Under the pieces are notes generated by a model. That model made no database searches, was not told where the DNA came from, and saw only the letters and a list, made by a program, of their open reading frames with translations. A program made the position numbers and the translations under genes. From assembly GCF_003855255.1 (NCBI RefSeq), contig NZ_CP034072.1, positions 4,337,920 to 4,401,919 of the forward strand: a stretch of DNA of 64,000 nucleotides. The letters are read 5' to 3'. This document shows positions 9,955 through 19,103 of this stretch, piece after piece (positions within the stretch are counted from its first letter, which is position 1; each line of letters opens with the position of its first letter). The DNA is from Mycolicibacterium nivoides. GTDB lineage: Bacteria > Actinomycetota > Actinomycetes > Mycobacteriales > Mycobacteriaceae.

Positions 9955-11214
9955 ATGGGGAGCATGAATGGGGTCGAGCGCATTGACGGCGGACCGCGGT
10001 CAGCGGTGGTCGTGGGTGCAGGCATTGTCGGCCTGTCCACGGCATGGTTTCTCCAAGAGCGCGGGGTCGAGGTCACTGTCGTCGACCGCCGCGGAGTGGC
10101 CGCGGGTGCGTCCTGGGGCAACGCCGGCTGGATCTCGCCGACGCTGACGATCCCGCTCAACGACCCCGCGGTGCTGCGCTACGGGCTGCGGTCGCTGTTC
10201 GACCCGGCCGCTCCCCTGCACATCCCACTGAACTCGGGACCCCGCGTACTGGCGTTCCTGACCCGGTTCGCCATGAACTGCAGGCTCTCGACGTGGACCC
10301 GGGCTGCCAAGGCCAACGTCCCGTTCAACGAGGAATGCCTCGAGGCCTACGACGTCCTGACCGCCAACGGAGTGTCGGTACCCACCACCGACGGACCGAT
10401 CACGGCGCTGTTCGAAACGCAGCGGCAGGCCGAACATCTGATGACCGAACTGCGCCGGATGGCCGCGGTCGGTCAGACCGTGACGGTGACCGGCCTGTCC
10501 GGTGAAACACTGCGCGACCATGTGCCGCTGGCGTCGGCGGCGATCACCGCGGGCATCAGCGTGGAGGGTCAACGATTCGTGGATCCGGGCCGGTTCGTCC
10601 AGGCGCTCGGTGATGCCGTCATGGCCAGAGGCGCGGAGCTGGTCATCGGTGAGGTCACCGACGTTCGGGCCGAGGGTGCCACCGTCACCGTGGATCTGGC
10701 GGACGGCTCGCTGAGCGCCGACACCGCGGTGATCGCCACCGGGGCGTGGCTGTCGAAGCTCGCCAAGCCGTGGGTCCGCACGCCGGTGCAGGCCGGACGC
10801 GGTTACTCGTTCACCGTGCCGGTGCACCGACCGATTCTCGGCCCCATCTACCTGCCCGATGCCCGCGTCGCCTGCACGCCGTACCAGGGCGGGCTGCGGG
10901 TGGCCGGGACCATGGAGTTCCGCTCCCCCGACGATCCGCTGCAACCCCGGCGAGTCGACGCGATCATCGCCTCGGCCGCCCCACTGCTCGACGGTGTCGA
11001 CTGGGATGCCCGCACCGACGTGTGGGTGGGCGGCCGTCCGGTCACGCCGGACGGGCGCCCACTGATCGGTGAAGTGGCACAAGGCATCTACATGGCAGGC
11101 GGCCACGGCATGTGGGGCCTGGCCCACGGCCCCGTCACTGGGCGGCTGCTCGCCGAGTACATCACCACCGGAAAGCAACCCGAAGTCCTGAGGGAATTCG
11201 ACCCGCGCCGCTGA
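9955..11214 (+). CDS. FAD-dependent amino acid oxidase/dehydrogenase (DadA-like)
   Basis: DAO-superfamily flavoenzyme of 419 aa, expected to oxidise an amino acid (often a D-amino acid) to its imino/keto acid. The FAD-binding dinucleotide fold GAGIVGLSTAWFL lies near residues 22-34. The C-terminal flavin-closing segment GGHGMWGLAHGPVTGRLLAE fits DadA-type enzymes. The start may be ATG 9955 or 9964; the difference is three residues. It lies 66 bp after the PucR gene with candidate operator sites between them, and ends before a strong terminator. Substrate is inferred from family only. Confidence 0.85.
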   Translation: MGSMNGVERIDGGPRSAVVVGAGIVGLSTAWFLQERGVEVTVVDRRGVAAGASWGNAGWISPTLTIPLNDPAVLRYGLRSLFDPAAPLHIPLNSGPRVLAFLTRFAMNCRLSTWTRAAKANVPFNEECLEAYDVLTANGVSVPTTDGPITALFETQRQAEHLMTELRRMAAVGQTVTVTGLSGETLRDHVPLASAAITAGISVEGQRFVDPGRFVQALGDAVMARGAELVIGEVTDVRAEGATVTVDLADGSLSADTAVIATGAWLSKLAKPWVRTPVQAGRGYSFTVPVHRPILGPIYLPDARVACTPYQGGLRVAGTMEFRSPDDPLQPRRVDAIIASAAPLLDGVDWDARTDVWVGGRPVTPDGRPLIGEVAQGIYMAGGHGMWGLAHGPVTGRLLAEYITTGKQPEVLREFDPRR

Positions 11215-11246
11215 CGATTCACGACTTTGCCCTAACGGGCCAACAA

Positions 11247-11283
11247 GCCGTCAGGGGCGGCGCGCGAACCCGCCCCTGACGGC
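11247..11283 (+). terminator. Intrinsic-type terminator after DadA-like gene
   Basis: A perfect 14-bp stem (11247-11260 with 11270-11283, gccgtcaggggcgg and its complement) closes a 9-base loop. It sits between the oxidoreductase stop (11214) and the GreA-like start (11312). There is no T-run. Confidence 0.75.
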
Positions 11284-11311
11284 ATCTCCGCATCATCGGA
11301 AGGAAACCACA

Positions 11312-11776
11312 ATGACTGTCAGCCAACGCATTTGGTTGTCACCACAGGCGTACGACCGACTCCAGACCGAGTTGTCGACTCTGCGCGACCTGATCTCGGG
11401 CGAAGCCGCATCGGATTCCGACGAGAACGAGGTGGCGATCCAGCGGGCCCGCCAGACCCGCATCCAGCAGATCCACGACCTGCTGCTCAACGCCGTCGTC
11501 GGTGAAGATCCGCCCGACGACGGGGTGGCCGAGCCGGGCATGGTGCTGACCGTGCGCTACGACCAGACCGGCGAGGTCGAGACGTTCCTGCTGGGCATCC
11601 GCGGCGCCGAATACGGCGACCTGGAGGTCTATTCGGTGAACTCCCCGCTGGGCGAGGCCATCGTCGGCGCGCGTCCCGGCGAACAGCGGCAGTATCCGGT
11701 GCCCAGCGGAGAGGCCGTGCCCGTCACCTTGATCAGCGCGGTGCCGTTCGGGATGCACCTGCCAACCGCGGGATAG
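11312..11776 (+). CDS. GreA/GreB-family RNA polymerase-binding factor
   Basis: Protein of 154 aa. The N-terminal half is a predicted coiled coil (about 10-65); the C-terminal half (about 75-150) is the FKBP-like GreA_GreB domain with SPLGEAIVGARPGEQRQYPV. Such factors insert the coiled coil into the secondary channel of RNA polymerase. True GreA carries two acids at the coiled-coil tip, and the tip here reads SDSDENE. Whether it stimulates transcript cleavage or inhibits polymerase, as reported for the M. tuberculosis paralogue Rv3788, cannot be told. gaagga lies just upstream of the ATG. The TetR gene follows by 25 bp. Confidence 0.8.
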   Translation: MTVSQRIWLSPQAYDRLQTELSTLRDLISGEAASDSDENEVAIQRARQTRIQQIHDLLLNAVVGEDPPDDGVAEPGMVLTVRYDQTGEVETFLLGIRGAEYGDLEVYSVNSPLGEAIVGARPGEQRQYPVPSGEAVPVTLISAVPFGMHLPTAG

Positions 11777-11801
11777 GGCGCGCGCGTCTTACTCTGTCCG
11801 A

Positions 11802-12368
11802 ATGGCAGGCGAACGCAAGGGCACGCCCGGCAGCTTGACCGCCGATGACTGGGTGCAGGCCGGGTACACCCTGCTGGCCTCCGACGGGATGCGGGCGCTG
11901 AAAATCGAGCGGCTCTGCGAACAGATCGGCGCCACCCGGGGCAGCTTCTACTGGCACTTCACCGACATGAAGGGCTACCGGGCCGCCCTGGTGGCGTCGT
12001 GGAATGCCTTCCTGGAACAGGACCGCCGCGCGCTGGCCGAACTCGAGGACCTGCCGCCACGCGAACGGCTGTCGCAGATGATGAGGCAGCTGCTGAGCCC
12101 GCGGCACTGGACGCTGGAGCGCGCGATGCGGGAGTGGGCCAGATCCGACGACATCGCCGCGGCCAACGTGCGGGCGGCCGATCACCGGGTGCTGGTCGCC
12201 GTCACCAAGGCCTACCTCGACTACGGGTTCAGCCCCGAGGACGCGGGCCTGCGCGGCCAGGCCACCTTCGCCACCGGTATCGGGGCCCTGCACCTCATGG
12301 ACTCGGCCGACGCGCTCACCGCCGCCGACCGCTATGAGCGCTTTCTGGACCTCATGCTGGCTCGATGA
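11802..12368 (+). CDS. TetR/AcrR family transcriptional regulator
   Basis: Repressor-type regulator of 188 aa. The N-terminal helix-turn-helix spans about residues 12-58 (ALKIERLCEQIGATRGSFYWHF), and the rest is an all-helical ligand-binding domain. It follows the GreA-like gene by 25 bp. It converges with a second TetR gene and overlaps its 3' end by 17 bp. No target is evident; its own upstream region is the only nearby regulatory space. Confidence 0.88.
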   Translation: MAGERKGTPGSLTADDWVQAGYTLLASDGMRALKIERLCEQIGATRGSFYWHFTDMKGYRAALVASWNAFLEQDRRALAELEDLPPRERLSQMMRQLLSPRHWTLERAMREWARSDDIAAANVRAADHRVLVAVTKAYLDYGFSPEDAGLRGQATFATGIGALHLMDSADALTAADRYERFLDLMLAR

Positions 12369-12918
12369 TCGCGGAGAACACGCGCTCGAACAGGTCGGTC
12401 AGCTGATCGGTGTCCGCGTCGGTCAAGCCCGGGCTCCTGATCACCCGGCGCATCAGTAGGACACCGCTCATCACCGACAGCATGGCATCGGTGCGGAGCT
12501 GCCGGCCGGCCTCCGGGAGCTGCCGGGCCAACCGCTGACCGACGTGGCGCGCGATCGCGTCGCGGACGATGTTCACCGCAGCCGGATTCGAGATGGACCG
12601 GAGCATGATCAGGAACGGCTCCAGCGGGTCGGCGTCCGGGTCGGAGCGTTCGACCAGTGCAGTGGCGGCATCGCGGGCCAGGGCGTCTGGTTCCTCGGCG
12701 ACGATCGTCGGAGGCGCGAACGAGGTCTCGACCGCCTCGGCGAACAGCTGCTCCTTGGACCCGAAGTAGCGGTTCACCAGCATCGCGGTGACCCCGGCGT
12801 CTCGCGCGATCTCACGAACGCCGACACCGTCGTACCCGGACAGCGCAAAGTGGCGGATCGCCGATTGCAGGATCGCCTCGCGGGTGGCAGCGGCATTGCG
12901 TGGTCGGGAGGAACCCAT
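12352..12918 (-). CDS. TetR family transcriptional regulator, divergent from SDR gene
   Basis: Regulator of 188 aa with the TetR helix-turn-helix near residues 17-62 (GVGVREIARDAGVTAMLVNR) and a C-terminal effector domain. It is transcribed away from the SDR gene at 13005, and the 86-bp gap between them holds a 41-bp palindrome, the usual arrangement for a TetR repressor controlling itself and its neighbour. The stop overlaps the convergent TetR gene by 17 bp. The ligand is unknown, presumably a substrate or product of the SDR pair. Confidence 0.88.
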   Translation of the reverse strand: MGSSRPRNAAATREAILQSAIRHFALSGYDGVGVREIARDAGVTAMLVNRYFGSKEQLFAEAVETSFAPPTIVAEEPDALARDAATALVERSDPDADPLEPFLIMLRSISNPAAVNIVRDAIARHVGQRLARQLPEAGRQLRTDAMLSVMSGVLLMRRVIRSPGLTDADTDQLTDLFERVFSAIIEPA

Positions 12919-12949
12919 ACCGAGAACGCTAGGGAATATTGCGCCGCAA

Positions 12950-12990
12950 GTCTACGTATGTATACCTACCGGATGTATACGAGCGTAGAC
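12950..12990. promoter_or_regulatory. 41-bp palindromic operator between TetR and SDR genes
   Basis: GTCTACG (12950-12956) pairs with CGTAGAC (12984-12990), and inner GTATAC boxes lie at 12960-12965 and 12975-12980. Both pairs share one centre at 12970. It fits binding of one or two TetR dimers and would block the divergent promoters. Confidence 0.7.
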
Positions 12991-13004
12991 ATAGGAGCGT
13001 GGTC

Positions 13005-13751
13005 ATGGATCTGGGTCTGTCCGGCAAGCGCGCACTGGTCACCGGATCGAGCACCGGACTCGGTCAGGCCATCGCTGAAACGCTTGCCGCGGAGGGTGCT
13101 TCCGTCGTGGTCCACGGGCGCGACGCATCACGCGCGAAGGCCGTCGCCGAGCACATTCGTGCCGGCGGCGGCGACGCGGTATCCGTCACCGGCGACCTGA
13201 CCACCGACGCAGGTGCCGACGCCGTAGCCGCGACCGCGGGCGACATCGACATCCTCGTCAACAATGCCGGGCAGTACGACGGGCTCGGTTGGTCAGAACT
13301 CACGGCCGAGCGATGGGCGCAGATCTATCAGGTCAATGTCGTATCCGGGGTGCGAATGATCGAGCGCCTCGTACCGGGGATGCGGCGGCGCGGCTGGGGC
13401 CGTGTCATTCAGATCGGCGGCGGGCTGGCGATCCAACCGGTCGCCATGCAGCCGCACTACAACGCAACCCTCGCCGCCCGACACAACCTCACCGTGTCGC
13501 TGGCCCGGGAGCTCGCCGGTACGGGCATCACATCCAACACCGTCGCGCCAGGGGTCATCCTGACCGAACCCGTGCGCGACATGGCCATCAGCGCCGCAGC
13601 AGCGACCGAGTGGTTTCCCAACGACATCGGCCGCTTCGGCAGGCCAGACGAAATCGCCTACGCGGTCGCATTTTTGGCCAGCACGCAGGCCGGCTACATC
13701 AGCGGTGCCGATCTGCGCGTCGACGGCGGAACCGTCCGCAGCGTCGCCTGA
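13005..13751 (+). CDS. SDR family oxidoreductase
   Basis: Short-chain dehydrogenase/reductase of 248 aa. The nucleotide-binding motif TGSSTGLG and NNAGQYD are normal. At the active site the usual YxxxK appears as HYNATLAARHN, so tyrosine is present (Y in PHYNA) but lysine at +4 is not (it reads A). The catalytic tetrad is therefore altered, or the enzyme works differently. The ATG at 13005 is preferred over an upstream start that would run through the operator. It is the first gene downstream of the palindrome, with a second SDR 45 bp later and an aldo/keto reductase overlapping that, so the three probably form one TetR-controlled unit. Confidence 0.85.
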   Translation: MDLGLSGKRALVTGSSTGLGQAIAETLAAEGASVVVHGRDASRAKAVAEHIRAGGGDAVSVTGDLTTDAGADAVAATAGDIDILVNNAGQYDGLGWSELTAERWAQIYQVNVVSGVRMIERLVPGMRRRGWGRVIQIGGGLAIQPVAMQPHYNATLAARHNLTVSLARELAGTGITSNTVAPGVILTEPVRDMAISAAAATEWFPNDIGRFGRPDEIAYAVAFLASTQAGYISGADLRVDGGTVRSVA

Positions 13752-13796
13752 ATCGCTACTCCACCCAGATATGTCAACCGAAAGCAGGTAACCGCA

Positions 13797-14663
13797 ATGT
13801 CGTACGTATTTCTGGTGTCTGGCGCATCCCGTGGTCTGGGCCGCGCCATCGTAGAAGCCGCATTGGGCGCGGGACACCGCGTCGTCGCCGGTGTCCGCTC
13901 CCCTGACGCCCTGGCCGACCTTGCCGCCGGGGAACCGGACCGCCTCGCCGTTGTCCAACTCGACGTGACCGATGACGACCAGGTGCGCGCGGCAGTGGCC
14001 ACCGCGGTCGAGCGGTTCGGCCGGCTCGATGTGTTGGTCAACAACGCGGGCTACGCGAACATGGCCGCCATCGAAGACTTCGACTTCGACGACTTCCGCA
14101 CCCAGATCGACGCCAACTTCCTCGGCGTCGTACGGCTCTCCCAAGCCGCACTCCCCGTCATGCGTGCCCAGCGGGCCGGTCACATCGTCCAGATCTCGTC
14201 GGTGGGCGGGCGACTCGTGCGCGCCGGCCTGGGTGCATACCAGTCGGCCAAGTGGGCTGTCACCGGATTCTCCGGCGTGCTCGCCAAGGAGGTCGCACCT
14301 CTCGGAATCAAGGTCACGGTCCTGGAACCCGGTGGTATGCGCACTGATTGGGCAGGGTCGTCGATGCGGGTCGACACTGTCCGCGAGGAGTACGCCACCA
14401 CCGTCGGCGCGTCGATCGCCCAAAGCACTCCGGAGAACCTCGGGGCCAGCGACCCCACCAAGGTGGCCGAACTCGTCGTCACCATCGCCGAGATGGGCGA
14501 TCCCCCGGCGAGGTTGCTCGTGGGCCCCGATGCCTACTGCTACGCGACCGCCGCCGGGCGCGACCTGCTGGCCGACGACGAGAAGTGGGAGGCCCTCAGC
14601 CTTTCCACCGCGGCCGATGACGTCACCGCCGATCAGGTCGACCCGCTGGGAGCCGCCAAATGA
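13797..14663 (+). CDS. SDR family oxidoreductase
   Basis: Classical-size SDR of 288 aa. SGASRGLG near residues 8-15 binds the cofactor, NNAGYAN follows, and the active site QISSVGG plus YQSAKWA keeps Tyr and Lys. The closing extension after residue 250 is longer than the minimal SDR core, as in many 280-aa actinobacterial members. It ends in an ATGA overlap with the aldo/keto reductase gene, showing translational coupling. Substrate unknown. Confidence 0.9.
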   Translation: MSYVFLVSGASRGLGRAIVEAALGAGHRVVAGVRSPDALADLAAGEPDRLAVVQLDVTDDDQVRAAVATAVERFGRLDVLVNNAGYANMAAIEDFDFDDFRTQIDANFLGVVRLSQAALPVMRAQRAGHIVQISSVGGRLVRAGLGAYQSAKWAVTGFSGVLAKEVAPLGIKVTVLEPGGMRTDWAGSSMRVDTVREEYATTVGASIAQSTPENLGASDPTKVAELVVTIAEMGDPPARLLVGPDAYCYATAAGRDLLADDEKWEALSLSTAADDVTADQVDPLGAAK

Positions 14664-15676
14664 GGACAACCCTCGGGCACTCGGAGTTGACGGTGCGCCC
14701 GATCGGTCTGGGCTGCATGGGAATGTCGCAGTCCTACGGCGACGCCGACGACAGCGAGTCGGCGGCCACCATCCGCACCGCACTCGAACTCGGGGTGGAC
14801 TTCCTCGACACCTCCGATGTCTACGGCGCGTCCGACATCACCTTCGGTGTGCCGATCCGCGGCTTCGGCCACAACGAGCGACTGATCGGCGGCGCGATCG
14901 CCGGACGCCGGGACGAGATCGTGCTGGCGACCAAGTTCGCGGCGAAGATCAACGACTCCGAGAACGGAATCGCGATCGACGGCAGGCCCGAGTACGTGCG
15001 AACCGCATGTGAGGCAAGCCTGCGGCGCTTGGGAACCGACGTCATCGACTTGTACTACTACCACCGCCTCGACCCGAGCGTGCCGATCGAGGAAACCGTG
15101 GGAGCGATGGCCGAACTGGTCGCGGCAGGCAAAGTCCGTGCCATCGGGCTCAGCGAGGTCGGCCCGGACCAACTCCGCCGCGCACACGCCACGCACCCGA
15201 TCACCGCACTGCAATCCGAGTACTCACTGTGGGAACGGCACGTCGAGGAGGGCATCACATCGACGTGCCGGGAATTGGGCATCACCCTCGTGCCCTACAG
15301 CCCGCTGGGCCGCTCGGCGCTCACCGGATCAGTGACGGCCGGTAGCACCTTCGCCGCGGGCGACTTCCGGGCCACGAACCCGAGGTTCTCGGCGGAGAAC
15401 CTCGCGGTCAACCTCGAGCCGGTAGAGCAACTTCGAGCCATCGCGGCGGAGAAGGGTTGCAGCCCAGGACAGCTGGCGTTGGCCTGGTTGCTCGCGCAGC
15501 CGCTCGATGTGGTGCCGATTCCCGGGACCAAGCGGATCCCGTTCGTCCGGGAGAACATCGCAGCCACCGACGTTGCGATCAGTGCCGATGAAGTGGCCCT
15601 TCTGGCCGGGATATTCGCACCGGGCCGCGTCGCGGGCGAGCGCTACGCCCCGGTTCACGCCCGGACAATCCGGTGA
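14660..15676 (+). CDS. Aldo/keto reductase
   Basis: NADPH-dependent oxidoreductase of 338 aa with a TIM-barrel fold. The catalytic tetrad is D50, Y55, K92 and H135 ([21 protein letters not shown]). Between Y55 and the usual NERLIGGAI segment there is an insertion of about 14 residues ([14 protein letters not shown]) that I do not expect in standard members; it would line the substrate pocket. The start overlaps the SDR stop by 4 bp. It likely works with the two SDRs in a small carbonyl/alcohol conversion unit controlled by the upstream TetR. Confidence 0.9.
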   Translation: MRTTLGHSELTVRPIGLGCMGMSQSYGDADDSESAATIRTALELGVDFLDTSDVYGASDITFGVPIRGFGHNERLIGGAIAGRRDEIVLATKFAAKINDSENGIAIDGRPEYVRTACEASLRRLGTDVIDLYYYHRLDPSVPIEETVGAMAELVAAGKVRAIGLSEVGPDQLRRAHATHPITALQSEYSLWERHVEEGITSTCRELGITLVPYSPLGRSALTGSVTAGSTFAAGDFRATNPRFSAENLAVNLEPVEQLRAIAAEKGCSPGQLALAWLLAQPLDVVPIPGTKRIPFVRENIAATDVAISADEVALLAGIFAPGRVAGERYAPVHARTIR

Positions 15677-15689
15677 GGCGCGGTGGCGG

Positions 15690-16739
15690 CTAATCCTGGC
15701 GGCGGTTGCCTTCCTCGTCCCAATTGGCCGCCACCTTCTTGCTCGGCTGCACCCGGGGCGGCTCTCCCGGCATCTTCGGATAGCTCGGCGGGTACGGCAG
15801 ATCCCCCAGGCCGCGTTCCTCATCGGCGGCTACCAGGTCCAGCAGCGGCTGCAGGGACTGCTTCTTCTCGTCGATGCCGGCCCATGGATCTTCCCGTCCG
15901 GCAAGGAAATCCGGCACGGTGGCGATCGTGTAGTCGTCGGGGTTGGCGTCGCGGAGCTCGGCCCAGGACAACGGTGTCGACACGGTCGCGATCGGGGTCT
16001 TGCGGGCCGAGTAGGCCGAGGCGAACGTGCGGTCGCGGGCGTTCTGGTTGTAGTCGATGAACAGCCGCTCTCCCCGCTCCTCCTTCCACCACGACGTGGT
16101 CACCGCATCGGGGGCGCGCCGCTCCACCTCGCGGGCCAGGGCGATCCCGGCCCGGCGCACCGCGATGAAATCCCAGTCGGTCAAGATCGGCAGGAAGATG
16201 TGCACGCCGCGGCCGCCGGAGGTTTTCGGATAGCCGACCAGGCCCAGCTCGTCGAGAAGCGGCTTGAGCACATCGCAGGCGACCGCCGCGGCCTCAGCGA
16301 ACCCGGTGCCCGGCTGCGGGTCCAGGTCGATACGCAGCTCGTCGGGGTGTTCGGTGTCCGGGCACCGAACCTGCCAGGGGTGCAAGGTGATCGTGCCCAT
16401 CTGCGCGGCCCAAGCGATGGCCGCCGGGTGCGTCACCTTGAGGGCGTCCGCGGTTCGGCCGGACGGGAAGGTGACGACGCAGGTCTCCAGGTAGTCGGGA
16501 TGCTTCTGTGGGACCCGCTTCTGGTAGATCTCCTCACCCTCGATGCCGTCGGGGAACCGCTGCAGATGGGTGGGCCGATCTTTCAACAGCGCGACCATGC
16601 GGTCGGCGACGCTGAGGTAGTACTCCATCAGCTTGCCCTTGGTGCCGTCCTTGCCGAGCTTCGGGTAGTACACCTTATCCGGGTTGGTGAACCGGACCTT
16701 GATCCCGTCGACATCGAGTTCGGTTGCCGGGGTTGCCAT
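15690..16739 (-). CDS. LigD-like primase-polymerase (PolDom; PrimC/PolD1 type)
   Basis: Stand-alone archaeo-eukaryotic primase-type polymerase of 349 aa, homologous to the polymerase domain of LigD and to Rv3730c. The metal-binding LRIDLDPQPG (catalytic DxD), the SGGRGVHIF motif and the third motif FIDYNQNARDRTFAS are all present. Family members add ribonucleotides or deoxynucleotides at gaps and double-strand ends during repair. It lies 1 bp after the LigC1 gene on the same strand, so polymerase and ligase are made together. No Ku or LigD nuclease gene is in this window. Confidence 0.92.
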   Translation of the reverse strand: MATPATELDVDGIKVRFTNPDKVYYPKLGKDGTKGKLMEYYLSVADRMVALLKDRPTHLQRFPDGIEGEEIYQKRVPQKHPDYLETCVVTFPSGRTADALKVTHPAAIAWAAQMGTITLHPWQVRCPDTEHPDELRIDLDPQPGTGFAEAAAVACDVLKPLLDELGLVGYPKTSGGRGVHIFLPILTDWDFIAVRRAGIALAREVERRAPDAVTTSWWKEERGERLFIDYNQNARDRTFASAYSARKTPIATVSTPLSWAELRDANPDDYTIATVPDFLAGREDPWAGIDEKKQSLQPLLDLVAADEERGLGDLPYPPSYPKMPGEPPRVQPSKKVAANWDEEGNRRQD

Positions 16740-16740
16740 T

Positions 16741-17799
16741 TCAGCTGTCTCCCTCGAGAACGTCGTACAGGTCGTAGTTCAGCGGGACGTCGAGCTGGTC
16801 GAACGTGCAGCTCGACGGTTCCCGGTCCGGGCGCCAACGCATGAACTTCACGGCGTGCCGGAAGCGTTGCCCGTGAACGGTGTTGCCTTCCATCTGGTCA
16901 TAGGCCACCTCGCACACACGCTCGGGGCGCACCGGAATCCAGCGCTTGTCCGCGGCCGAATTCCAGCGGCTGGGGTCACCCTCGCGGACTTCATCGCCCT
17001 CCCGCAGCGGCTCCAGATCGGCCAGCAGCTTGACTCGGTCCTTGACGCTGAACGAGGCTGCACCACCGACCATCTGCAGTTCACCGTCGGGGCGGTAGAG
17101 GCCGAGCAGGATCGAGCCGACACCCTCGCCGCTCTTGTGGATGCGGTAACCGATAGCCACGCAATCGGCGTCGCGGTGGTGCTTGACCTTCACCATCTCC
17201 CGCTTGCCCGGCAGGTAGGGCCCGTCGAGCTTCTTGGCGATCACCCCGTCGAGCCCGGCCCCCTCGAAGGTCTGCAACCACTGAGCACCGAGTTCGGGAT
17301 CGGTGGTGGTCCGGGTGACATGACACCACTGCTTGGCGTTGACGGCGTCGATCAGCGCCTCACGGCGCACCCGGAACGGCTCGGCGAGCAGCGACCGGTC
17401 ACCGGTGGCCAGAGCGTCGAATCCGATGAAATGCGCCGGGGTCTGTTCGGCGAGCATCCGCACCCTCGACTCGGCCGGATGGATGCGCTGCGACAACGAC
17501 TCCCAGTCCAGACGGACCCGGCCGTCGATCTCTCGGGGCACCACCACCTCACCATCGAGGACACAGCGCTCGGCGAGTTCGGCACGCAGCGCGTCGAGCA
17601 GTTCGGGGAAGTAGCGGCCGAGTTCCTTCCCGCTGCGGGACTGCAGCACCACCTCGTCGCCGTCCCGGAAGGCCAGCGCACGGAAGCCGTCCCATTTCGG
17701 CTCGTAGGACCACACCCCGCCCTCGTCGGGCACCTTCACCTGGGCTTTGGCGAGCATCGGTTCGATCGGCGGCACTACGGGTAGGTCCACGGGCTCCAT
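16741..17799 (-). CDS. ligC: ATP-dependent DNA ligase, LigC type
   Basis: Ligase of 352 aa. The adenylated lysine is K35 in motif I (YEPKWDGFRA); VLDGEVVV is motif III, and GLDGVIAKKLDG plus MVKVKHHRDAD are motifs IV-V. An OB-fold C-terminal domain follows. LigC enzymes seal nicks and act as back-up ligases in mycobacterial DNA repair. It heads a two-gene unit with the primase-polymerase and is divergent from the second LigC gene at 18030. In the arrangement known from M. smegmatis it corresponds to LigC1. Confidence 0.93.
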   Translation of the reverse strand: MEPVDLPVVPPIEPMLAKAQVKVPDEGGVWSYEPKWDGFRALAFRDGDEVVLQSRSGKELGRYFPELLDALRAELAERCVLDGEVVVPREIDGRVRLDWESLSQRIHPAESRVRMLAEQTPAHFIGFDALATGDRSLLAEPFRVRREALIDAVNAKQWCHVTRTTTDPELGAQWLQTFEGAGLDGVIAKKLDGPYLPGKREMVKVKHHRDADCVAIGYRIHKSGEGVGSILLGLYRPDGELQMVGGAASFSVKDRVKLLADLEPLREGDEVREGDPSRWNSAADKRWIPVRPERVCEVAYDQMEGNTVHGQRFRHAVKFMRWRPDREPSSCTFDQLDVPLNYDLYDVLEGDS

Positions 17800-18029
17800 C
17801 CTGGTTCATCGGGGTGTCCTGGATCTAGACCGCCGCGCCGCCGCCAACTCATCGCACGGATTCGAGGAACAGCCCGGCGGCGGTTGGGACCAGTCACGCT
17901 CTGCTTGACGCATACCCGAAGGGGCCGCCTGAAACCCGGTACTCCCGCTCTTGCCTCGCGACTTGGCCGGACTGCGTAGCGCATACTGAGTAACCGCAAA
18001 CTGAGAACTTCACACCCAGATCCGGATCC
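17800..18029. other. Intergenic region between the two divergent ligase genes
   Basis: 230 bp that should hold both promoters. A short frame on the minus strand (17775-17999) starts here and runs into the ligase gene; its composition gives no sign of coding and I do not call it. I saw no strong inverted repeat. Confidence 0.4.
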
Positions 18030-19103
18030 ATGCTGCTTCCCGTGATGCCGCCCGTCTCGCCGATGCTGGCCAAGCCGGCAACAGTGATTCCACCGGATGC
18101 GTCCTACGAACCGAAGTGGGACGGCTTCCGGGCGTTGGTGTTCCGAGACGGTGACGAAGTCGAGTTGGGCAGCCGCAACGAGCGGCCGATGACCCGGTAT
18201 TTCCCCGAACTCGTCGAGGCAGCCAAGGCCGAACTCCCGCCGCGATGTGTTGTCGACGGCGAGATCGTCCTACCCACCGACGGCGGCCTGGACTTCGAGG
18301 CATTGCAACTGCGTCTGCACCCGGCTGCCTCCCGGGTACGCCTGCTGGCCGAACAGACACCGGCCCGCTTCATCGCCTTCGACCTGCTCGCGCTGGGTGA
18401 CGACGACCTCACGGGCCGGCCGTTCGTGCAACGTCGCGCCGCCCTGGTCGACGCGCTGGGTTCGGGTCCGTCATTCCATGTCACCCCGGCCACCACCGAT
18501 CTGCCGACCGCGCGGCGCTGGTTCGACGAGTTCGAGGGAGCCGGGCTCGACGGGCTGATCGCCAAACCGCTCACGCTCACCTATCAGCCCGACAAACGGG
18601 TCATGGTGAAGATCAAGCATCAGCGGACCGCCGACTGCGTGGTCGCCGGCTATCGGCTCCACAAATCGGGCCCGGATGCGGTCGGCTCGCTGCTGCTCGG
18701 GCTCTACACCGATGACGGCGAGCTGGCATCCGTCGGCGTCATCGGCGCCTTCCCGATGGAACGACGCCGGGCCCTCTTCACCGAATTGCAGTCCCTGGTC
18801 ACCGACTTCGAGAATCACCCCTGGAACTGGGCCGCTCAGGTGGCCGCCGACCCGGACCTCGCGCGCAGGTACGGCGGCGGCTCACGCTGGAACGCCGGCA
18901 AGGACCTGTCCTTCGTGCCGTTGCGACCCGACCGCGTCGTCGAGGTCCGCTATGACCACATGGAGGGCAGGCGGTTTCGTCACACCGCCCAGTTCAACCG
19001 CTGGCGACCCGACCGCGACCCGCGGTCGTGCACCTACGCCCAGCTGGACCAGCCCGTCACCTTCCGGCTCAACGACATCGTCCCGGGCCTGCTTCCCCAC
19101 TAG
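18030..19103 (+). CDS. ATP-dependent DNA ligase, second LigC type
   Basis: Ligase of 357 aa with motif I YEPKWDGFRA (K29), VVDGEIVL, AFDLLALGDD and GLDGLIAKPL, similar in layout to the LigC gene at 16741. It corresponds in position and type to LigC2 of M. smegmatis. It is transcribed divergently from LigC1/PrimPol. Its linker (residues about 95-110) differs, so the two probably diverged some time ago. Likely role: nick sealing in repair as a back-up to NAD-dependent LigA. Confidence 0.92.
   Translation: MLLPVMPPVSPMLAKPATVIPPDASYEPKWDGFRALVFRDGDEVELGSRNERPMTRYFPELVEAAKAELPPRCVVDGEIVLPTDGGLDFEALQLRLHPAASRVRLLAEQTPARFIAFDLLALGDDDLTGRPFVQRRAALVDALGSGPSFHVTPATTDLPTARRWFDEFEGAGLDGLIAKPLTLTYQPDKRVMVKIKHQRTADCVVAGYRLHKSGPDAVGSLLLGLYTDDGELASVGVIGAFPMERRRALFTELQSLVTDFENHPWNWAAQVAADPDLARRYGGGSRWNAGKDLSFVPLRPDRVVEVRYDHMEGRRFRHTAQFNRWRPDRDPRSCTYAQLDQPVTFRLNDIVPGLLPH

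Noticed and set aside
16684..17784. 366-codon plus-strand frame opposite LigC
   Set aside because: Shadow of a well-supported ligase gene.
17775..17999. 74-codon minus-strand frame between the ligases
   Set aside because: Arg-rich and without features, and it overlaps the LigC start.
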